From positions 202,003-262,375 of the forward strand of contig BFEA01000138.1 in NCBI GenBank assembly GCA_003427395.1: a stretch of DNA of 60,373 bases, in the 5' to 3' direction. A model generated the notes under the pieces. It had not been told where the DNA came from, did not search any database, and worked only from the letters and a program-made list of their open reading frames with translations. This document shows, one piece after another, positions 54,417 to 60,373 of this stretch (position 1 is the first letter of the stretch; every line of letters begins with the position of its first letter). The stretch comes from Chara braunii (Eukaryota > Streptophyta > Charophyceae > Charales > Characeae). The translations under genes were made by a program, and so were the position numbers.

Positions 54417-55915
54417 GTGTTGTGGTGATGTTCTTCTCTTCCATTCTTTCTGAGTAATTTTGGTACCGGAGCGGCGGCACCAGTCGCCTTGTCGTTTTTT
54501 TTATCGGCATCTCGAATTTTTCGTTTTCCTTGCTTCCTTTCTTCGGAGACTGACTTGTGGATTGTTTTTCTCCACTCCCCGTCTCTGTCTCTTTTTGAAT
54601 CGGCAAATCTGATTGATTGGTTCCCGACGATCGAGTCTTGTGTGATCTCAGGGTTGTATGGCCAAAAAAAAATTGCAAGACCCTCGATTCTTTTTGTCTG
54701 TATGTGAGCTAGATGCATGGATGATAGGCGTGATTCTGTCTATGTATGAATTGGATTGGCAATGATTGATGCATGATTGCTTCTCCCACCTTGCTCCTCC
54801 CTCTATATGGATGGACCATATTGATTGGTTAATCACCTACGACTGAATTTTGAACGATCGTCACCTTTTTTTATTGGATGCATGGATGATGGGTATTTTT
54901 ATGTCTGAATTAAATAACCATGCTAGATGATCAGATGTCTGTTTTGCGATAGGACTATCCACCTTCGGTTAACGGGCCAGCGTGTACGATACGCGGGTCA
55001 TTGATCTTTGTCCATCGGACCGAAGGGCAGGCCTTGTGCACGCACGTGTAAGCCCGACTGGAAGAACGTGGCCTACACGGGTGTCTGCAGAGCCTGTACT
55101 CGGTCCAACTTTTCGAACGACCGAGTTTCCGCCTCACCCCGCAGCATAAATATCAAACTCCCTTTTCGTATTACTGATCGCTAATGTCTAAGGGATCAGG
55201 AATTTCGGGGGTATTGGGAGCACGTGTCTGCACAACCAAGGGGAGAACTTCCTGAATTTTCATAACCGGCGGGAATCGAACGTATCTGCGAGTGGGATAT
55301 TGACTGAGCTCGAGAGTGCATTCCCCACCACCTTGAATTCCCCAGCTCGAACACATGCCACCTTGTCCTAGAACCTTGAATAATTATTCTGGAAACCGAC
55401 TTCCCTCCCTACCACTGCATACTGCCCTTCCATTCGCTGACCATCATCCCTTGGCGTGCAATCGCTTCGTATTGGGCCCAACCCCCGTGCTCGGAGTGCT
55501 TGCAAGACCGCGAGTACCCAGCCTCCGGCTTCATCTGGCGAACTCGCTCGGAGGAAGAACGACGGGCGCACAGCGTTCCGCTAAGGCCGGCCGCGTCGAA
55601 TTCTGAGACCAGTAACGTACGACGCCAACAAGTGATCGGACAACGCGATAGCCATAGCATTCCGACGGTGCACCAAATACGAGTCCGACCCGGACGGCGG
55701 AACCAACAGAGGTGGTAGCCCCATGAGCAGAAGCATAGAAGCATACTTCGACCCGCGCCTATCCTCTTGCATTCCTATCCCTGGAACTTGCCACATGAGA
55801 TCTCAGTTCCAACCTGGGACTCCACCCCCACTTTCCTAAAATCCTTGGCACACCCCCTTTTTGCACTTCCAGGCCCACTCACACTCGATCAGGAAGTTGC
55901 GCCGGGCGCGAGGTT
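54417..55915 (+). mobile_element. 3' LTR of the second Ty3/gypsy element
   Basis: Aligns with 44615-45915, and with 44320-44610 near its start. Similarity stops at 'gcgaggttgg' (about 55910-55919). It shares 'agtgatcggacaa', 'gcaccaaatac' and 'cactttcctaaaatccttgg'. Divergence from the 5' copy is clear, with indels. Confidence 0.65.
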
Positions 55916-55919
55916 GGGC

Positions 55920-56980
55920 ATCACAACATGGCCTTTCAGTTGGGGGCTCCGGCCGATGATTATGCCTCGGCCCTGCTTAGGCCACGTCGCCTAATGGGAA
56001 TCCATATCCGAGTGCTCTTTCATTTTGAATAAAGCGCTTGGTCTTGACTACTCGTTGTCGTGCTCCTTGGTTTCTAACTGCCTATCCTCTTCTATCTCCT
56101 CTCCCCTCCTTGCTACCCCTCATTGTTGGTACCCACGTCCTTGTTGTGCTTGTCAATCGTCCAATTATGGAGTGGCTTCAATGCTTGCAATGGTCTTTAG
56201 ATTGCGTGATTTTCTGCCTGCGTGTGATCAGCATCTTCACAAAAGTCTCATACGGTACCTGTCACTATGCCATAGCTAAAGTTAAACGTGAAAACGAGAA
56301 TGCTCATGCTAGACAGGCGATAAGATGTCACCCCTATGATATGTGATTCTTTCCCCTGAATCCTGTCCATCATACTATCTAGCATATGAGCCGCATGACT
56401 GTTGTCGCCATGCTCTAGCTATCGCCAACAGTTGTGAGGAAGGGGGCAGGGCAGAAAGCGGTTACTACTCAGGGGGGAAAACTACTGAAAGGGAAACACA
56501 GAGAGGCAAACCAGCGGGGTGAGCTTGCCCTCGGGGAATCGATGAGGGGGTCCAGCGGGGGTAGAGGGAGAGGAAGATACAATATTAGTCACAAGTGAAG
56601 GTGCTGAAGGGAGGTGGATAGACAGGAGGCCCAGGTTCGGCTGGACAGAAGGACAGCTTTAAGTCGCCTCCCTGGGCCTGTTCACTGTCTCTCCCCCAGG
56701 ACAGCAGGGACGGAAGACACAGAAAGGGAGTCACTATAGCAGGGAAGAGGATAGCAACAGAACACAGGGGCTACAGAAGCAAGCTCCACAACCAATGGGA
56801 TGGGCTGCACAGACCTGGGGTAGATCATACATTCCCAGGAAGTGGGCCGTGCCGGGGGAAAGAGGAAGGGTAATATCGGCAGCCCTTAGGGAAAAAAGCG
56901 AACTTCAGGAGACACGAAGTAAATGCCACAGCCCCTGACACCCATGAAAGTGGGCAGTTTGTAGTACAATGTTGTTTTCG
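55920..56980 (+). other. Gene-free flank
   Basis: AATAAA at 56027-56032 could be a poly(A) signal of a transcript leaving the LTR. Purine-rich, unremarkable sequence follows. Nothing else recognised. Confidence 0.4.
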
Positions 56981-56982
56981 AG

Positions 56983-57130
56983 CGACGCTGGACCCGTTTT
57001 CCAGCAGGTGTTGCTCCCCCACCAATAGATGGAGCAGCCCGACAGCCAAGCCCTCAATCCTGGCGGTTCTCTCACCACCGTGGGGATCGTGGGCTTGCAA
57101 AAGGGCTTTCTCAAAAAAAAAAGAAAAAAC
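56983..57130 (+). mobile_element. LINE/SINE tail with shared block and A-rich end
   Basis: Carries the shared block ('ccagcaggtgttgctccccc', 'accaatagatggagc') followed by about 80 bases and an A-rich tail (57112-57130) after GGGCTTTCTC. No RT sequence precedes it, so it is a SINE or a severely truncated LINE. Confidence 0.6.
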
Positions 57131-57262
57131 AGAAAAAAACAGAAAAAAAAACAATGGTGCTTACCCTCAGGCAAGACGAATACAAGAGGCCCAGGAGCAC
57201 CAAAATCCATCCTTCTCGCCCAAACAGAAGCAGTATCCTTGCAAAACCAGTGACCTTTCCCT

Positions 57263-57267
<5 letters not shown>

Positions 57268-57301
<34 letters not shown>

Positions 57302-57395
57302 GGGTGCTGATAAGAGCAGACACCACTAGCATGCTCGGGGCGGCTCCGTCTATTGGTGGGGAGCAGCACCTGCTGGAAACCGGGCCCAGCGTCCC
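57268..57395 (-). mobile_element. LINE/SINE 3' end, minus strand
   Basis: A run of about 30 T (57269-57298) is the A-tail on the minus strand. Upstream on that strand come CACCCC, TAGTGGTGTCTGCTCTTATC (close to the nested LINE's TAGTGGTGTCTGCTCCTACC) and the shared block. So it is the same 3' end as the LINE at 27508. Confidence 0.7.
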
Positions 57396-57555
57396 TTAAA
57401 CCACCAGTACTTCCTACAGTCGCGTAGCGTTAACGCTACGCAATTTTAGGAAACGTACGGGCCACTACAGGAGCGCCCAAATTCATCCAACTAGAAACGT
57501 TTCTACTCTATTTTTTTCCCGCGGCCGATAGCTCGGCCAAGTACTGGTGGTTTAA
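57396..57555. mobile_element. TTAA-flanked MITE, copy 1
   Basis: TTAA, then ACCACCAGTACTT at the left; AAGTACTGGTGGT, then TTAA at the right. The interior has an inner palindrome (gcgtagc/gctacgc) and 'gaaacgtttctactctattt'. Length 160. The TTAA target and short inverted ends suggest a piggyBac-like source, but no transposase is present. Confidence 0.8.
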
Positions 57556-57864
57556 CATTTTAGAATCAGATAGTCTGTAATCCGGCATGCCATGTGTCAA
57601 TCCTACTGCAAAGACTAAGTGATCACCCGAATCGACACACAGCCACCCATCATTAACCTGATGAGCAACCCTTCCCGCCTTTGTAGATTTACAAAGGTTT
57701 GGCTTTGGGGGGGAGTAATCTGTGTTCTTTGAAAATTGAATATTGGGGACAATAGGGTGCTAGGTTTCATGGTCTGATCAGGCAGTCCCTCTAGTGACTG
57801 AAGAGGCAAGCCTGTTTTCCCGTTTACTTTATGCGACACTCTGGTCCATGAGCTTCATGTTCAG

Positions 57865-57960
57865 GGGACACTAGGCGTGTTTCCACCAGGTGCAGCTCCC
57901 CACCAATAGACGGAGCAGTCGGTCATATGCTTACTAGGGGTGGATGCTTGTATCTCCCAC
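57865..57960 (+). repeat. Fourth copy of the shared LINE/SINE block
   Basis: 'tttccaccaggtgcagctcc' and 'ccaccaatagacggagc', then a hairpin TACTAGGGGTG ... CGATCCCTAGTA (57929-57973). No clear A-tail, only A-rich sequence near 57995-58017. Confidence 0.55.
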
Positions 57961-58138
57961 GATCCCTAGTAGGTACACACTCACCTTATTTTGAACAAAA
58001 AATCAAACAAACAAAAGATCTTGAACCATCAGAACATAGCCGGACCCTGGGGACATCTATTGCCATACGCATCACCTAACAGCTCCGAAATTCACGGAGG
58101 GCAGGGCAATGCATCCATCCTCGCAGCAGGCCACCCCT

Positions 58139-58252
58139 CTACCTTCTTCCCCCGAATACAACGTACGGTCATTATAGCTGTATTTTTTAAGGCATCTTTC
58201 AGTCTAGATACAGCTATAATGACCGTGCGTTGTATTCGGAGGAAGAAGGTAG
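58139..58252. mobile_element. Hairpin MITE, copy 1
   Basis: Arms of about 46 bases (58139-58184 and 58207-58252) are inverted with about two differences: CTACCTTCTTCC, CCGAATACAACG, CGGTCATTATAGCTGTAT. The loop is 22 bases. The same arm sequence recurs at 59945 and 60338. Confidence 0.75.
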
Positions 58253-58839
58253 GTTCAGCTAGTAGCCGTAGACAGGAATCTCTGTCATTGCAAGGCTTCT
58301 TGGTGATTCTGCAGGTCAACCCACCTGCGAGGGTCAGGTGTGCTGAGAAGGCTAGTAGGCAAAAATCGGCCGTATTGTGGAGAAGCGGTTAACAGAGGCC
58401 TCCAAAAATTATCCCCAAATGCACTATGCAGTGCTGGGGGGGGTTAACCAGGGCTGAAAAGTGGGGTTCCCTGTTAATCGCTTGTGGTTTTGTGATTTTA
58501 TTTGAGGTCCTATCCTGTCCTGCCCTGTCTTGTGCAGTCCTGTCCTATCATTTCATGTCATGTGGTGGGATGGGCGGGGATGCGACCACGCCCGCAGCAC
58601 GACCTCTAGGCGAAGATCCGATTCGCCTAATGTGGATGATGGTGATGAAGATGACCAACAGTTGTCCAAGTGCTGCTGGCCCAGGGTCGGATTAGGACCC
58701 GCTGTATGTGGTGGGAGGAGGCAGGCATCAGACTAAACCACGACGGTACAAGGATATCTGAAGAGGGAGGAGGGAAAAGAGGGAGAGGGGAGTGTATGAT
58801 ACTACTGGTAATTTTCAGGTGAATATTATGAGTAAGCAA

Positions 58840-58997
58840 TTAAACCACCAGTACTTCCTAGAGTCGTGCCCGTGAACGCGCCACGATTTTAGGAAACGTA
58901 TGGGCTACTACAGGAGCGCCCAAGTTCATCCGACTAGAAACGTTTCTACTCTATTTTTTTCCACGACGGATAGATGGGCCACGTACTGGTGGTTTAA
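58840..58997. mobile_element. TTAA-flanked MITE, copy 2
   Basis: Same ends and interior as copy 1, same orientation, 158 bases. The inner palindrome has changed to 'cgtgcccgtgaacgcgccacg'. Confidence 0.8.
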
Positions 58998-59128
58998 GAA
59001 GGCTGGAGTTTTGTCTTCTTTTCTTTTCCTCACACATACACAGACAGACGGGGATGTGGGCAGCTAACACAGCCAGCCATGTAAGGGAGAGACAGAGTAA
59101 AAAGGGAACTGCAAGAACAAATAGAAGG

Positions 59129-59203
59129 GGTACCCCAAAACTCAGTTGGTTGAGCATGTAAGTGGCATTCAGGACATCATGGGATTCATTCCCCACACCG
59201 TCT
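59129..59203 (+). mobile_element. tRNA-like SINE head of another family
   Basis: ACTCAGTTGGTTGAGCATG (A box region) and GGGATTCATTCCCC (B box) at tRNA spacing. The 5' half does not complete an acceptor stem, so it is not a tRNA gene. Confidence 0.45.
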
Positions 59204-59375
59204 ATCTATTCTATCCCCTGCGACCCCCTGTAGTGCACTTTGGATTCACCAGCAGAGGTAGTAGGCTTGGGCCTCATGGTTGGTGCCAAACCCATAATGC
59301 TTAGGGCTCCCCATGGCTCCAACTTAGATAGGGAGATAGGTAGTGTAAGGCATCTGAGAGAAGTACATAACTTAC

Positions 59376-59529
59376 TTAAACCACCAGTACTTGGCCCAGC
59401 TATGGGCCGCGGAAAAAAATAGAGTAGAAACGTTTCTAGTTGGATGAATTTGGGCGCTCCTGTAGTGGCCCATACGTTTCCGAAAATCGCGTAGCGGCTA
59501 CGCGACTTTAGGAAGTACTGGTGGTTTAA
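59376..59529. mobile_element. TTAA-flanked MITE, copy 3 (inverted)
   Basis: Same ends as copies 1 and 2, interior in the opposite orientation, 154 bases. TTAA at 59376-59379 and 59526-59529. Confidence 0.8.
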
Positions 59530-59579
59530 TTTCCTCAAAAAAAAAAGAAGGGATCCCACAAAGAAAGCCAAAGTAAAGA

Positions 59580-59686
59580 TAGTTTTTTTTTTCCTTTTCT
59601 ATTTTTTGGGGGGGGTTGGGGACAAGGCTCCAATCTATTGGTGAGGAGCAGCACATGCTTGGAACTGGGACTGGGCCCAGCGTCCC
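59580..59686 (-). mobile_element. Fifth copy of the shared LINE/SINE block, minus strand
   Basis: T-rich start (A-tail on the minus strand), then 'caatctattggtgaggagca' and 'gggcccagcgtccc', the complement of the block. Diverged. Confidence 0.55.
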
Positions 59687-59722
59687 ACATGGAAATTTCC
59701 AGAGAAATTGACAGTTTGAGAC

Positions 59723-59865
59723 ACCCGGGGCCAAGTCCCACTTACCAGAATTCTCAACTTCTGACCGTCCCACTTACCAGAATTCTCAACTTCTGACCGT
59801 AATCTACGAAGATCAACGGCCAGAAATGAAGAATCAGCGTAAGTGGGACTTGGGCCCGGGGCCAT
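59723..59865. repeat. Inverted repeat enclosing a 32-bp tandem duplication
   Basis: 'ccaagtcccacttac' near 59731 is complementary to 'gtaagtgggacttgg' near 59839. Inside, a 32-base unit containing 'cagaattctcaacttctgac' is exactly duplicated (59736-59767, 59768-59799). Confidence 0.7.
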
Positions 59866-59944
59866 TACATTACCCGGCTTCAGCGAAGAAAATTTTGAGC
59901 TATTCAGAAACTTCAGGAAAGAGGGCTACCCACAAAAAAAAACC

Positions 59945-60031
59945 CTACCGTCTTCACTCGAATAGAACGCCCGGTCATTATAGCTGTATTTGATGCAGCT
60001 TTCAGTCCAGATACGGGCATAATTACCGGAC
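59945..60031. mobile_element. Hairpin MITE, copy 2 (diverged)
   Basis: 'ctaccgtcttcactcgaata' and 'cggtcattatagctgtattt' match the left arm of copy 1; the right arm 'atacgggcataattaccgg' is degraded. Confidence 0.6.
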
Positions 60032-60106
60032 GAGTCAGGCTAAAGCACAGATGATACACAAACGTCAGAAAAATCACTGAAGCTAGTCAGAAACCAAGAC
60101 CAAGCT

Positions 60107-60110
<4 letters not shown>

Positions 60111-60144
<34 letters not shown>

Positions 60145-60323
60145 CCCCCCTTTTAAAAAGAGCAATGGCCTTGAGATATCACCATTGAACTGACCGACCC
60201 CAGGCAATTCCGAATTTCAGAATGAATTTGTTCTCTGCATCTGAGGGCGTCTGGATCCCAACTTGAGTCTGTATTTCAACAGTTCAGGGCTGTACCAACT
60301 GAGCTACACCCGTTGGTGACACT
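60111..60323 (-). mobile_element. Intact tRNA-derived SINE with target-site duplication
   Basis: On the minus strand: GGGTGTAGCTCAGTTGGTAC (A box), CTGAACTGTTGAAATACAG, a B-box-like GTTGGGATCCAGACGCC, a body of about 100 bases, then 34 A (T-run 60111-60144). AAGCTATCC flanks both sides (60102-60110 and 60324-60332), so the ends are exact. Length 213. Confidence 0.85.
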
Positions 60324-60337
60324 AAGCTATCCTACCA

Positions 60338-60373
60338 CTACCGTCTTCCCCCGAACACAACGCACCCTCATTC
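60338..60373. mobile_element. Hairpin MITE, copy 3, cut by the window end
   Basis: 'ctaccgtcttcccccgaaca' and 'cctcattc' start a third copy. Confidence 0.5.

Noticed and set aside
56905-57369. 154-codon minus-strand frame
   Set aside because: It contains the T-run of a LINE/SINE tail and spans two separate elements.

Overview
The window is repeat-dominated nuclear DNA from a eukaryote, most likely of the green lineage. Reasons: a plant-type initiator-tRNA-Met primer site, a Ty3/gypsy element ending in a chromodomain (chromovirus type), an L1-like LINE with a zf-RVT finger, tRNA-derived SINEs, MITEs, abundant microsatellites and no intact host gene. A streptophyte alga of the Chara type would fit, but that is inference.

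Layout. (1) 1-12,900: old repeats. Blocks at about 610-1790, 3950-4100 and 4141-4220 are diverged or inverted relatives of blocks in the large LTR further right, with a small hairpin array at 3180-3710 between them. Two broken coding regions follow: a Myb/SANT-like DNA-binding protein (7132-8843) and an unrecognised partner (9673-11190). Microsatellites and a 200-bp direct repeat fill the rest. (2) 12,901-42,655: a very large Ty3/gypsy chromovirus. Two 9,258-bp direct repeats (13605-22862 and 33398-42655, constant offset 19,793, no difference seen) behave as LTRs: the left one ends in CA three bases before a canonical tRNA-Met primer site, followed by gag, protease, RT, RNase H, integrase and chromodomain, then the right one. 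Both visible LTR starts sit against assembly gaps. RT is split by a 5'-truncated LINE (27508-30491) with a 13-bp target-site duplication. (3) 42,656-44,320: rDNA-derived fragments and tRNA-SINE heads. (4) 44,320-55,915: a second, older Ty3/gypsy element with diverged ~1.5-kb LTRs, gag, RT/RNase H, a PHD finger before the integrase, and an extra broken acidic ORF 3' of pol. (5) 55,916-60,373: nested small elements: three TTAA-flanked MITEs, hairpin MITEs, LINE/SINE tails, and an intact tRNA-SINE with its target-site duplication.

Most notable. The giant LTR is packed with predicted RNA structure. One stretch (14520-14859) is a chain of about ten back-to-back hairpins. Another (16150-17400) holds 18 hairpins that keep the loop ATAAGTT while the stems change in a compensatory way. 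A second array with a different loop lies at the corresponding place in the diverged relative at 3180-3710. The LTR also carries sense and antisense fragments of 25S and 18S rRNA. No intact protein-coding host gene is supported anywhere in the window.
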